DNA of 64,000 bases from Albugo candida (lineage: Eukaryota; Oomycota; Peronosporomycetes; Albuginales; Albuginaceae), in the NCBI GenBank assembly GCA_905220665.1, contig CAJNAR010000149.1, forward strand, positions 248,001 through 312,000, in the 5' to 3' direction. Position 1 is the first letter of the stretch; every line of letters starts with the position of its first letter. Positions 1 to 11,969 of the stretch are shown here, in pieces. Below the pieces are notes generated by a model that saw only the letters and a program-made list of their open reading frames with translations, did not search any database and was not told the DNA's origin. The position numbers and the translations under genes are program-made.

Positions 1-2
1 TC

Positions 3-1016
3 AGTGGAAGAGCATACTCAGCCGTCGAGCGGATTGTGCAATTAACAGAAAAATTGCTTACACCGTCAATGAGTGATGCAAGCGCTCTGAATGTCGGTGG
101 GCTATTGACCCAATTGCTTTCAAAATGTAGCGAAATGGAAGATTCTCAGTCGAGATCTCTTTTGTCTCCTAATGTCGTACGAGGGATGTTACTTGCGGTG
201 TCTTTGCGTCTTACAACGGCAGAGCTCCCGTCTCTCATCCAAGCACTTTGTATGGTGTTTGCGCGATTGATTATCACACACGGAAAGGGCTTTTTGGACG
301 AGTTGGAGCGCTTACCGGCGCCACAATGTTTGCCGGGAGCGAAGTACGAATCAGATGTGATTCCACGTCCGAAAAATCTGCTGGAATTTGTGTTTCGTTT
401 CTGGATCGAAAAGCAATTGGATTTTTACGGAGTCAATTGTCTTAAGGTCACATTGAGCGCATTGCTTCAAATATTGGAATGGCGAGATCCTCGAGTCATG
501 CAGCTTGTAGTGCATGGCAATGAGATAGAGTCACTGAATTGTATTCTCACGCAAGGCGACACTCAACGGCGGTCACGTCGTCTTCAAGCGCGTTCTACGC
601 CATGTGGCGCATCTATTGCTCCAAAACCCATTCATTTTGGTACCAAGCTTGTCATTGTTCTTGCCAACACTTTGACCCAATTGGATGAAGAGGATGAAGG
701 AGAGTGGGAATCTTCCGATGAAGAAGCTATTGACTCTACTGACCAAGCTTCTGCTGGTAAGAATGCCCGTGAAACCCCCGAGTCGACAAAGTATCGACTG
801 GTTTTTGATCCTTGGCTTAACGGGAACGAAGATGTGGCACAAGATGAGGAGGCTTTGAATTGTCTTCTTGACTCAAGTCAGCAGATGAGTATAGGGCTTA
901 TCGTGTCGACAGTGCAGCGTTTTATGCAAGATCCGATAGTGATGAATTCAGTGGGATCAGAATTGTCCATTACCGATCAGAAAATGGTGACGGCCATGCT
1001 TCAACGTAGTTGTTAG
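3..1016 (+). CDS. Importin-9-like karyopherin, C-terminal part (5' end outside window)
   Basis: The frame is open from the window edge to a TAG/TGA-type stop at 1016, giving the last 337 residues of a longer protein. The helical segment around LEFVFRFWIEKQLDF, then a basic stretch, then an acidic loop (EDEGEWESSDEE) and a final helical block matches the order at the C-terminus of importin-9/Kap114, the beta-karyopherin that imports histones and other basic cargo and binds Ran. The acidic loop is a known feature of that family. No intron is needed in the visible part. GTG at 36 is not a start; the reading frame continues upstream. The family call rests on similarity of the C-terminal HEAT region recognised by eye, so another importin-beta is possible but less likely. 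Confidence 0.72.
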   Translation, partial: SGRAYSAVERIVQLTEKLLTPSMSDASALNVGGLLTQLLSKCSEMEDSQSRSLLSPNVVRGMLLAVSLRLTTAELPSLIQALCMVFARLIITHGKGFLDELERLPAPQCLPGAKYESDVIPRPKNLLEFVFRFWIEKQLDFYGVNCLKVTLSALLQILEWRDPRVMQLVVHGNEIESLNCILTQGDTQRRSRRLQARSTPCGASIAPKPIHFGTKLVIVLANTLTQLDEEDEGEWESSDEEAIDSTDQASAGKNARETPESTKYRLVFDPWLNGNEDVAQDEEALNCLLDSSQQMSIGLIVSTVQRFMQDPIVMNSVGSELSITDQKMVTAMLQRSC

Positions 1017-2049
1017 CGTACAAGTATCTCCGATTTGAGTTTTCACTCGATATAATTTCATTCATTGTGTTTGATCGCTTCCGACACACACCCACACAAA
1101 CCAGGTGCATTCTACTCGTAGCACAAGGGGAAAGTATAAACACCACTATCGTGCCGCCAATTCTGGTTTCCACAGAGTCCATTAAATGGTTGCAAGAGAG
1201 ATACTTCCGTGATACTCGAATGACTGATGGTTATGGGTCTTTCGCTGAGATACGAGGAAGTAGTTGTGGGAGAAAGTATATATTGACCCGGCAGAGCAGA
1301 AAACGAGCTGAGGATAGCTGAGTATATTCTGTAATTCGCTCTGCGAACTCGATTCTTTCTGCATATGGCTGCTGCTATGACAGTGACAACTCTCATACTT
1401 CTCATTGCCATCATGCAATGGTTTTTTACATGCTGAGTGGCATGAAATGACGACGCACGAGACTTTAGTCTTTGTGTTTGTGAGGAACGGATGTCTGCAG
1501 CTCGGTTATACTTGACCAGGTGTCTATCGATTTGAGACTTGATGAAGCTTTCCGTCGCTGCACACCACTTCGTCAAATCATTCAGTTAATGAAAGCCCGA
1601 TGTCATCAATCTTTATTTTTCGACCTCGTTCTTTGCTTGCACACAATCACATCGGAGCTGAGATAATTATCGATCAGGTACTCTACTTGACAAATTTTAG
1701 TCTCCAGCATTTCGTTTGATCCAACTCGGTTCAAAGAAGAGTTTGCTTCTCTCATAAGGCAAAAGAATAGGGATACTATGTATCGCTTCCCTACATGTGC
1801 GCCTAAAGGGAGAGCACATGCCTATAAAAGCATGAGACAAGGAACGGTTGATTTTTTTCATATTGAACGCAGAAATCTTACTGGGGTCTATTCATCTTCG
1901 ATAGAATATTGTATACTGTCCAGCAGGATCGTACAGTTTTTTGAAATCTTGAGAGAACAAAAACAAGAAGGAATTTGTGCTGTTTGTGCATAGGACAAGG
2001 GGGTATATTTCTGCTGATACTTCTCCAACAGATTCAGTGGGACTATTAA
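1017..2049. other. Intergenic, no supported gene
   Basis: Several short open frames exist on both strands, the longest about 150 codons on the minus strand at 1112-1576. None shows a recognisable domain, a convincing start or consistent splice sites. It may contain the 5' part of the decayed CRN-like gene that follows, but no header motif (LFLAK-type) was found. Confidence 0.4.
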
Positions 2050-3530
2050 AACGATAGCAAAGGAGAAAATGAAGTCGATTCAGTGAGGCGCCCGCGAACT
2101 GACACTTTATTTGGCGAAGAAAAACGGCGATTTCCAAGTTATGACGATGCTATTATCGATAACTTATCCAAAGATGATTGTCCACAGGAATTCAAAGATA
2201 CTTATTTGAATGAAAAACTTTTCATGCATCCTGATCGTCAATTGCATCAATTTTTTTATCAAACTGTGCCGAGACAGAAAGGAATCCATGTGCTGGCCCA
2301 GTTGCCAGCAAATGCTTGGAAACGACGAAAAGTACGTGGAGAAATCACGAGTACATATGGAGATAAATTGCGAGACGAGGACATAAGTGTTCTCACTATT
2401 TTTAAAAATTTTGAAGCGTTTATTTCATCCTCTTTGCCTATGAAACACCCGATGACTGATAGCAGATTGGTTGACCAATTTCCAGAGTTTTTGAGCATTC
2501 GACAGACAGATATATCCAGCCAGATGCGTTTACTGATGCCCGAAACTGGCTCATAACTTTTACTGATTCAAATTGAAAATCTAGCAAGTGGGATATGCTT
2601 ATTCGATCTTCGTTTATAATAACGGCATTTCTCTTGAAATTTCCTGTCCGAGTTTACAGATATAATGAATTCAACTCTCCTACGACACATTTAAAGCGGC
2701 CAAAATTTGTACTTTGGATGGACGACGTTTTGGTAATGGAAGGATTTAAAAAAGGGCCTTCAAAGTGCACGTAGCCAAGGAAAAGCTAGTCACAAAAATG
2801 AAGGAATTGCACTTACCCGTATTCGGAAACATGCCATTTCTGCTTGCATATGCCGCAGCATATTCATGAATGCAGTTTTTTGCCATTGATCGATCGTTGA
2901 ATGTCAAGCCAATATCACATGATCTTGATTTGACATTTTGGTAGCACATCCGATGTGTAGTATCATCGATCAACAATTGTCGAATTCTCAACCATTATCA
3001 GCGTCTGCTTCCTCGAGGTATTTTGCCAATGTTCAAAGAATTACGGAAGAACAACGCAACTACTACACTGTACGAAGATCACGTGATAGCGGTGATGGCT
3101 ATTTGTGAAGCGATACGGCGGAAAAAATACAATGTACCATTCGTTGCAACTATTATAGAGAAGAACGAACGTTCAGGATGCGGCCAGTGGGTTATCCAAA
3201 GATACCAGGCAGTGATTTGGAAATGATTCCTGCCTTAATTTGCGTCGCACGTGCTCTTATTGGTTTCATGCGCTGGGATATGTCAATAGGGATATACGCT
3301 GGCCAAATGTTCTGTGCTTGGTAGACGATTCGTATACCCTAACCGGTTTTGAAAAAGCTGGACGCGATGGTGATCAAGTTCCTGATTCACTACCGGAGTC
3401 GCAAGTCCTTGATCCCTTGGTAACGTCTGATATGTAATCGTCGATGAATCTGTCGTTGAACGGTAAACCGGACAAATACAAAAAGATGCTTCTCGTAACG
3501 ATTCAACAGTGAGCTCGAGACAGTTAAAAT
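2050..3530 (+). pseudogene. Decayed Crinkler (CRN)-type effector gene with kinase-like C-terminal domain
   Basis: The 5' block (about 2083-2556) carries IHVLAQLP, resembling the IHVLVxxP signature that closes the N-terminal header of oomycete Crinklers. Downstream, pieces of a kinase-like domain lie in order but in three different frames. They are a segment ending in RILNHYQRLLP (frame of 3023, interrupted by TAG at 2942), then RPVGYPKIPGSDLE (from about 3178, next frame), then GYVNRDIRWPNVL (from about 3280, third frame), which corresponds to the HRDIRWPN catalytic loop typical of CRN kinases with His replaced by Asn. A TAA at 3435 cuts the last block. At least two frameshifts and two stops make this a relic, not a working gene. 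Introns cannot rescue it, because the conserved blocks are almost contiguous. CRNs are host-targeted secreted effectors in oomycetes. Confidence 0.68.
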
Positions 3531-6500
3531 TCAATGCAGTGAATAGAGTGCAATATCTGTTCATCAATTGGGTCTCTCCTTTCGCTTGTTGGTGCTTGCT
3601 ACTCATATATGTTTTCATTCAGTGGCATACGTTCTTCTGCATAACAAATATGCGTCTGTCGGAGTAATTTCGCTGAGATTATTCGATCGTAACTGCTTGA
3701 AATAGACATATCATCTGTATGTTTATCTAGCATCTGCGTATGAAGCACTATCAGCAACGTAGGAGCCATCTTTTTTGAAAATCTCGCTCTACAATTTCGG
3801 AATACAGTGACAAGCTTTTAGACAAAGTACAATACAAACAATGAAGTATCAATTTGCGCCAAACCATCTTTGACATGCTAGATAATTCATGGCGTTCAGT
3901 GGGTTTTCGTGTGAATTTAACTAGCAGCCAGGAAGAATGCTAGCTGGAGATTGTGAAGAGTGAAATAATTCACCCGAATGACATCTATGCCGTTCTACTT
4001 TTGGTGAGGCGATTTTCTCGTCCCTTATTCTCGTGAACTTAGAGCATGCATCAATCAACTACACGATGAAGTCAAATGCGCACCCTCGAGTGCAAAGTAC
4101 GTAAGTCTGTTTCTTATGATATCTCACTTTATCGAAGCTAATATCATCGAGAGTTGTAGTGCTCCAATTTTTCATGCGAGCATTTCTTACGTCTGATCGC
4201 CAAAACGTTTCTCATGAGGCTCGCGTCAATATCGGACTATTCTGTTTGTTGATAAGCATACCCTCCAATTCCTGCACGTTTACTTGTGAGTAGCCGACGG
4301 AGAAGCGCCCAATGCTCATATCAGACATGCGACCGTCATCTATCGACTTCAATTGCAAGAACCTTCTCTTCAAAATTCAATTATAAAGATCCCTGCGATC
4401 AACTCATATTAATCTACCTTTCGATATTCAAGAATTCTCTATATATTTCCAAAGAGTTGTGCTTGTATGGAAGTTTACATGATTATGGCCCTCCACATGC
4501 TATGATTGACGATAGAGTGAAGACTCAATATCTTCATGTACATCCTGTATTCTGCCGTTGCCGTTAAATACCAGTAGTCATCTTATGTATCTACAGCTCG
4601 AGTGTCATGAATTTTGTTCAATATTTTGATGTTCGACGTAGTTGCGATTATACATGTTTTGGCTAAAGTTGCTCTTTTTAAACAAAGTCGGTTTTGCAGG
4701 TACCCGAATGAGTCAGGCGACGAGCATTCACACATTATAAATGAAGCCGATAGTACGATGTGTTATACGCCGTACATAGCTTCCCGCACTTCACAAACAG
4801 AATTTTTGGTCAGTCCGATCACTCAAATGGTCCGATGATTCCTTAGAGATTACAGATACTCGAATCGCAAACCAAGTAGTTCAACCCAGGTGATTATTAT
4901 CTAACGTTTAGCTTTGCTCGACTTCAATTACGATGGTGAGTGGCTAGCTGCATATTTGGATCACGGACGCGTTGTATTGTGCTTGGAGTGAGTCTGCTAT
5001 GGAAGAGACGCGTACACATCAGTCGGTGAAATCATTGAATAATGTCATGCATAATAGCCTCAACGCTCAAAACACACGCAGTCTGATAATTGACGTAATA
5101 TCTTCGAAATTGTAGGCAGGATCGAGGCTGAAGGCTGTAACAGAGCAAAACACTGATTCCTACTTGCTGACGTATTATTGAATTTTCGATCGATTTCCTG
5201 TACTATTGACACGTTAAAGTGTCACCGGTGATCGTTTAGCTTGTTGACAAGTCATACTCACTAATCAGGCGAGAGAGCAACTCATAACGACTCCAATATC
5301 GAAGCCAATCGAGAAGAGAACTGATGCGAGCTTCGGTCACAATATATGATAGAATATTTTGACATGAACGAAATAAATCAGTCAAGATGATACAGACTCT
5401 GCCAATAAACTGCCTCAAAGCTATTCGGAAGAGATTTTCGTGTTAGGAACTCATCGGCGCGTGTACGGTGAAATGGTTCCTAGATGAGTAGTAGAAATTC
5501 AGCACCCTGGATCTTGAGTCGTGAGAATCAGCAGTGCTTTTGTGCCTTGCTCGAAATGAGTAATTATTCCACGCAACAGAAACATCTCCGCACGTATTGC
5601 AGTATGTGGAGACTTACTTTTGAAGGTATTAACACGGGAAGCTGTGCAGTTTTTTGGCGATTACCAAATGGTCAGAAACTATATCAAAATTCTTATCGAA
5701 TAAGTCTGAACGCAAGGAATCAAACATGGCGAAGCGAAGCGTGAGATGTTGTACTTTACAGGATGATCCTTTTGCAAGGAGTTTTAGAAAAAAATAAGGT
5801 TCCAAGAGTACAGGCAACACGACCGAAAAACATCTCAGTATGGACATCTAGCGGTATAAGCGCATCTCATAGTTCTCAAGTGTTTTAAGCAAAAGAATCC
5901 ATTCGGAATTCAAAGATATGCAGCCGTGAACATCGCTACCCGAAGCATGTTACTAAGGCAATCCCACCAGAATTTAGGAGGCATATGAATGCTTCACCTG
6001 TCTCTGTGTTTCGCGCAAAGATGTTTTTCATGGAGAAATTGAGTCGGTAAAGTAATATCGCTACATAAAATAATATACATTGGAGCTTCGGAAGTGGTAT
6101 AAAAACTTTCTTCTGTGCGCACTGAACGCAAAGTCGGATTAGTACCTTTGCACACTCAAAAGACTGAGACTTTGTCTCCCAGTATGTAGCGATGGCTAAA
6201 TACTGCTGGCAAATTCGAGTGATCAGGTTTATTGATGATTGCGAATGCACCGTATACATACTTGAGTACAAAAGTCCCGTCAGATGCGCTTTTCCTTGCG
6301 CGATGGTAGAATGAATGAGCAGATTTTTTAGACCACACAGTGGTTGATGAATACATGCACAAAATGGTCAACGAAAAGGTGGATTTCACATACTTATTCC
6401 GAGAGTTTATGCTCCACTACTTCATCAGCCATTTGGAAAATCGAATCGCGAAGCCAAGATGATAGAATTGTTCAGCGAGAATCCCGAACGAGCTGTTGTT

Positions 6501-7412
6501 TACTGGAAGTCTTGCTCGTTATCGCAACCTTCTAATAATGGAATATATAAAGCTTCTGGCTCTTGCCTCATCGAGTGCTTGCCGTGGTTGAAACGCCAGA
6601 GTCTCGATTTGTACTGTATCATGTTTACAGTCTGAAAAACCCTTATAGGTCTTCATCACACCTTATCTGGTCGGATAAACATGCATCATCAACCGTGTAG
6701 CTTCACAAGAGGTAGGGAACTCCAGTGAGACGAGCAATGAGGCAACAGCTCAAGGTGGTAGAGAAGACCAAATTGACTAGAGGAGACCTTTTTTTGCAAT
6801 CAAGATTAGCAAATTTGTCTTTGGTTTGCAATGCTGGAAATCTATTGAAGGTTCTGTGCTCAAACAAGGCCTACATCTCGTACCAGTAGAATCATCAAAG
6901 AATGTGTTTGAATGAGCACAATGCAGCAATCGATTATCTGGGCAAACGGCGTCACAGCTTTAGTCAGCGAAAACTTGCGGTGTTCCGAATCTGCATATCA
7001 CTGGAAGCAGATAAGCGACACATCGCTACTTGTACGGGCTCTCTTTATATTTTTTATTGTTACTCACATTTCTTATCTCTCGCTACTTTTATTTTGTTGA
7101 TGCGGAGATAAAGGAAAAATTGTGTAGCATTCATTGTGACGTGGTACACAATTTACGTGAAATGGAACGACATCCATTTCTACGACAATTCGGTTTGGGG
7201 TTTGCCGCTGCCAGTAACCACAATTCATAGTAAACGTAGTTGTAATCTGTCAACTTACATGCGATCTCTTCAGTAGTAGGCTCTGGTCGCGTGTTGCGTG
7301 ATCCTTCCGTACGCTCGCTTCTTTGGAGGTAAAATCTCGCTCTTTACATCATTCTTCATACTGTTTCAAGTGTTCTCCCCGTAGAGATGCGAAACTCTTA
7401 TTACTCGCTAGC
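3531..7412. other. Gene-poor stretch, no recognisable gene
   Basis: About 3.9 kb without a supported gene in a window where genes otherwise sit tens to hundreds of bases apart. Open frames stay under about 115 codons on either strand and none has a recognisable domain. One short plus-strand segment at about 6319-6456 reads as a plausible amphipathic protein piece (around LFREFMLHYFISHLENR) between stops and may be a gene relic. No terminal inverted repeats, tRNA or transposase signature was seen by eye. Confidence 0.45.
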
Positions 7413-8326
7413 ATGAGTGCAATGGTCCTCTTCAAAGTTGTCGTATTCCCCTTCAAGCTTGTCATTTCGCTGCTTCCTCTCGGTCGACAAATGGAGCAAA
7501 ATCTGGATGATTGGATGAGTTCATTTCTTACTCTGTTACCTTTTTCGATGCTGACAGCTTTTCGGTCGCTGAGATTCCATTCAACCGAAGATGTATTTTT
7601 TCAGGGACTGGCACTGCGAGACAAACAATCAGCTCAACGTATTCGGTCTATTCGTCCAGTGAGATGGGACTGGGAATATATCTTCCATTTGGCGCGATAC
7701 ATTGCCTTGCAATTAGCATTAGGCCTCATCATGCTTGTGTTTTCACCAATTTTGGGTGCATTGGTACCTTTGGTAGAATTCGCACATCAGTAAGCGCTTG
7801 TACAGTTGTATCGTGTGACTCACTAACGCTATTTCTTCGTAGAACAAGGCGTATGGAAGTGATGTATTGGCTTCCAGTTCTCATCGGTTTCTATTTCGAA
7901 ACGAGCCGACCGGTTTCCATTTGGATCGTGCGAGTTTGGATGCAGGCTCGTGCGGTCAGTCGAGAGCTTTTCGAGCCCATCATTTCCAGGCGTAAACGTA
8001 TCGTCAAGCAGCAACACCAAAAGCAGAAGAAGCGTCACAAACGATTCTCTCCAGGTTTCTTCACCTGTTGGAGAGCGGTACTGATGCAACCTGGTCAACA
8101 AGCTGAACGTGAAGTCGTGCCTCTCAGTGAAGCAGAAGAATCGCCAGTCATGAAGTGCAAAAGCGAATCTGCTCGACTTGGATTCGCATTTGTATTCAGC
8201 TGCTTCCTTGGTATCCCATGGATAGGACCTTTTGTATGGTTCCTTGGATTTGTCACCGCAGGATACTTTGCTCCTGAACTGATCCACGTCGAGTCACTAC
8301 TGGATACATCGCCTGATTGCAAGTAA
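7413..8326 (+). CDS. Multi-span membrane protein, unknown function
   Basis: Two exons, 7413-7789 and 7843-8326, joined over a 53-nt GT..AG intron with a CTAAC branch-type sequence, give 286 residues. The ATG at 7413 is the first in frame. Hydrophobic segments lie near residues 3-24, 95-122, 130-155 and 240-275. A basic loop rich in Lys, Arg, Gln and His (residues about 168-190) separates the last two, so a cytosolic loop is likely. No family is recognised; a general resemblance to EI24/CysZ-like proteins is only in topology. The gene converges on the DNA polymerase gene, with only 58 nt between the two stops. Confidence 0.75.
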
Positions 8327-8384
8327 CAAAGCATATTCTGTTGGCGACATCTCTATTGCAGACCCGATTACTTGTGCGGGTCAA

Positions 8385-11172
8385 CTACTTGGCTCGATAC
8401 CAAGAGCGATCAATCTTTGCGTCCACCTGAAGGTCAACCGATAGAGACCGTTCGAATGGGTTTTCCATCAGATCTTTAACAATGATTTTAGCTTGCTCAG
8501 CGTTCACTTCTGGTCCCTCTAAAATGATTTCGTCATGTATTTGGCACACCATCTCCCATCCCATCGAACGCAAATCGGTGTTTTGATTGATACGGAGCAT
8601 TGCTTGCATCACAAGATCGGCTGCTGCGCCTTGAATCGGTGTATTCACAGCAGCTCTTTCAGCATGCGACTGAGCCTTTCTAGAAGTGAAGCTGTTTGAC
8701 TTGAGCATCGCATCCGGAAGACGTCGATATCGTCCCATCAAAGTCCGCGTATATCCAAATTTGCGGGCGGTATCGATGGCCTGCTCCTGCCATCTCCGTA
8801 CTTCTTGTCGGCCTCCGTACCATTTTTCTAAAATCTTGGACGCTTCAACCCGTCGTACACCAAAATCTTTGCTCAATCCGAATGAAGTTTTACCGTACGC
8901 AATGGAAAAATTCAAGATTTTGGCATTTTTCCGCTCCGTAGCGAACTTTTCCTTCAGCAGCGGGACAGGAGGTGACGGATTCTTTGTGTAATCCCATTCA
9001 AGCAAGACCTCCCCGCTCTCAACAGCTTTTGCAACATGATCATACATCGCCACTGCTGTACGAGAATGAAAGTCACCACCGGCTCGAAAGGCTTCAATCA
9101 TTGCTTTGCATTGAGTGATGTGGGCCAACAGACGTAACTCGAGCTGAGAATAATCAGCCACAATCAACTGTTTACCCCTGGGAGCAACAAATGCATCGCG
9201 TATTTTGTAACGATCTTTCTCAAGCGCTGGTTGATTCTGCAGATTAGGCTTCCGTGAAGATAGACGACCTGTATCGGTGTTGAGATTCAGTGAGCAATGA
9301 ACTCTTCCAGCAGGGTCAGCCAGCTCTTGTAGTGGCAATATAAAACTATTCAGCATGGTGTTGATACTGCTGATTTCGTACAAGGCTCGAAGTGCATGGC
9401 AAGCTGCAGCACCTTCTTCCTTGTCCGCGAAATGGTTGTACGCTTTGCCGTATCTGGGTGGATTTGCTGTCGGCTAATATCATAATCTCGTCAATTCTAA
9501 AGGTGGACAGCGAGGATAGAACGTACATTTCCAGCCAATTCTTCCAGCACAGAAGCAGTCACAGCGGGCAGCCCACTTGCAGTGAAGCTGATTGGAGTGA
9601 GTCCAAAGCCACGAATTGTTATATTTCGCTTCTTTTTTGGCTTCTGCTTACCAGGCTCAATGTGTTGTTCAGTATTCTCGACCTCGAAACTTCTTTCTGC
9701 TGGTAGTATGACTTTTCCATGAGTGTCGCTATAGGGTGCAAACAGCAATTGCTGCTTTTGTGCTGCACTGTAGACATTAATACGATCAGCTTCCTCGCAG
9801 TATCGTTTGACCCAATTCAAAACGTGTCGTTCGAGACGATCACGATCATCCAATGCGGTCTTTTCAACTCGTTTCAGATATTCTCGATCCACGTGCATCC
9901 CTTTTCGTTCGATATCCGTAAGGCATTCTCCGAAAGGAACCAGATACTTGAGATAGAACTCATACCTTTTGCAAGAATGGCTCAGAAGATGAGAATTTCT
10001 CAGCAACTCACTAAAGCTTACATGGATCGATTGACTTGTTTTCCGGTCAAGACATCTGCATCCTCAATCCAATGCGTTCGCTGCAATTTATGACGCAAGA
10101 CCTACTCAAACCAAATCAAATCGAGCATTTTCGACAGAATGCACTCTTCTCACGCGATGTAGGAACCAGGTGCTTTCTGCATCAAACACACTGTAACGGA
10201 TCCATCGCTTTCTAAATTCCGGAAATCGTTGCAAATCCGCGACATTCGATATGACTTTCTCTTTTCCCGGACTCCCATCCTTTCGTGGCTTTGGAATGCC
10301 AAACAGCTCTTTCATGGTCTTTTTTCGCTGAAGCAGTAAATCACTCGTAAGTGCTTGCAGAGAGTAGCCACCTCTCTTGAATCTTGCTGTATTCCAAAGA
10401 CGTGCCATATGCATCGTGTCACCATGCAATCCTTTCGCATTGATCCCATGGTTGAATAGAACGTGTCGATCAAAACTGTAATTGTGCCATACTTTATTCA
10501 AGTTAATATCTTCTAAAAAAGCGCTACAAAACCAAACATCAGCCCAATTTGCGAGACAAGCACACGAATTCGATACCGGAAATACGCGAGCGTTCCCTCG
10601 GCGTTGTCTAGATTGTCCACCCAGATGTAGGGACCATTTCCATAATTCACACCAGGTCCACTGTAGATTGACAAGCACGTGACCTAGAGTGTTACACCAC
10701 TCAACATAGAATTACTTCCAGAAAGCAAGTTTTAAGTTAGTAGCACACTTACTTTTCCGTTCCCAACGGGTCCGACTGATTTGACATCGATATCAGCCAC
10801 TTCGGTATCGCAAGCGTGAACATGATCTGGTCCAAGTGCGTAGATTTGTTGTATCACTCTGTCTGCAGTTTGTTTGTCTTGCACGAGATTCACAGGCCAG
10901 TGGTCTGCATCGGCTTCGGTAAGGCCATGAAGTAAGTGAGACTCGATCTCTTCCGAGGTTGTATAGTTCAACGGTATACTGCTCCGATATCGTTTTGATA
11001 TGTCACAAATTTGATGAAAATACGGGTGTAATAGAGTTAATCCCTTTGGTGGGTGTCGATCAGTTAGGTTAAATGTGCTGAATCGGAATGGAATTTTCGG
11101 TCTGGTGTGAATGGAACGTCGTAATGAGCTCGTTATTCGCAAGAATTGTATAGTGCATTTATGTCGCTTCAT
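8385..11172 (-). CDS. Family A DNA polymerase with 3'-5' exonuclease domain, organellar (POP-like)
   Basis: Six exons read 11172-10753, 10683-10577, 10523-10154, 10101-10022, 9965-9527 and 9473-8385, giving 834 residues; every junction keeps frame and introns are 52-69 nt. The exonuclease domain shows DTEVADID (Exo I), NYSFDRH (Exo II) and YSVFDAEST (Exo III). The polymerase domain shows motif A VADYSQLELRLLAH, motif B KILNFSIAYGKT and motif C QIHDEII. This domain order without a 5'-3' exonuclease is that of plant and protist organellar polymerases, which replicate mitochondrial or plastid DNA. The N-terminus is rich in Arg, Ser and Thr with few acids, as expected of a mitochondrial presequence. 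All catalytic residues seen are intact, so it should be active. Confidence 0.93.
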
Positions 11173-11969
11173 TTTTTGGTCTAACAGTTAATACCGATAC
11201 AATAACGTCAAATTGATCATAATACTGGGCCTACGTCTGATGCCGACGCGAGGATTATTGCTAGATGAAGATGTGTATGCGTAAGTCTTCGTTTAATCGC
11301 AACAGAATTGCCAATCACAGTCGAAGGGTCAATCGTAGCTAACTGTATGGGATTTCATTCAATGATCTTTTCGTTTTGTTCTACTTGGTAGATCACGAGG
11401 CAAATCAGGCGAGTAGCAAACTTGTAGATCTCAACAAGGTAGTGAAAGAAACTTGGTTACGGATGTGTCGGTAATGAGATACAGAAAGTGGAAGCGTCGC
11501 GTAGCAATGCCCAATATTCTTTGTTTTTGTCTTATGTATTTACATATGAAGCGCGGAATCGCGATCCTTAGTTGAATGGTTGCAATCCTGCACGTCAATA
11601 TGATCCGTACAGCTGCTAGAAACGTGGAAATATATCTGATAGATTCACAAAATATCGCATGTTGGTCGTAATATTGTCGATCTCAACTCACAAAACAACA
11701 CAAAGGTCCACAAAAGCGCTCCCACTCTCGCTCCATGTCAAACCTGGGAGATTTTATAGACCGGATGGTCCGCCCTTCCAAACACACTCAAAAGCCGTAT
11801 TTACATCCTCTAATATACAATACTCAAAATATAGTCAAAATATCGATCTGACACATAGTAGTACACAGGATGATTATCTCGTTCGATTGCCAGCGAGAAA
11901 TCCATTCCATTCTCTGTAGTAATCACTCGTACATACAGTCATTGCGAATTGTTCACTCACACTCTTCCC
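11173..11969. promoter_or_regulatory. Intergenic region between divergent genes
   Basis: About 800 nt separate the starts of the DNA polymerase (minus) and CD36-like (plus) genes, so it must hold both 5' regions. No coding potential beyond an 86-codon frame without recognisable features. No specific element could be assigned. Confidence 0.4.

Noticed and set aside
1112..1576. 154-codon minus-strand frame
   Set aside because: No recognisable motif, Arg/Ser-rich composition typical of random frames, no splice or start support.
5936..6271. 111-codon minus-strand frame in the gene-poor island
   Set aside because: Composition and lack of motifs look random; tested as a possible membrane protein but hydrophobic runs are too short.
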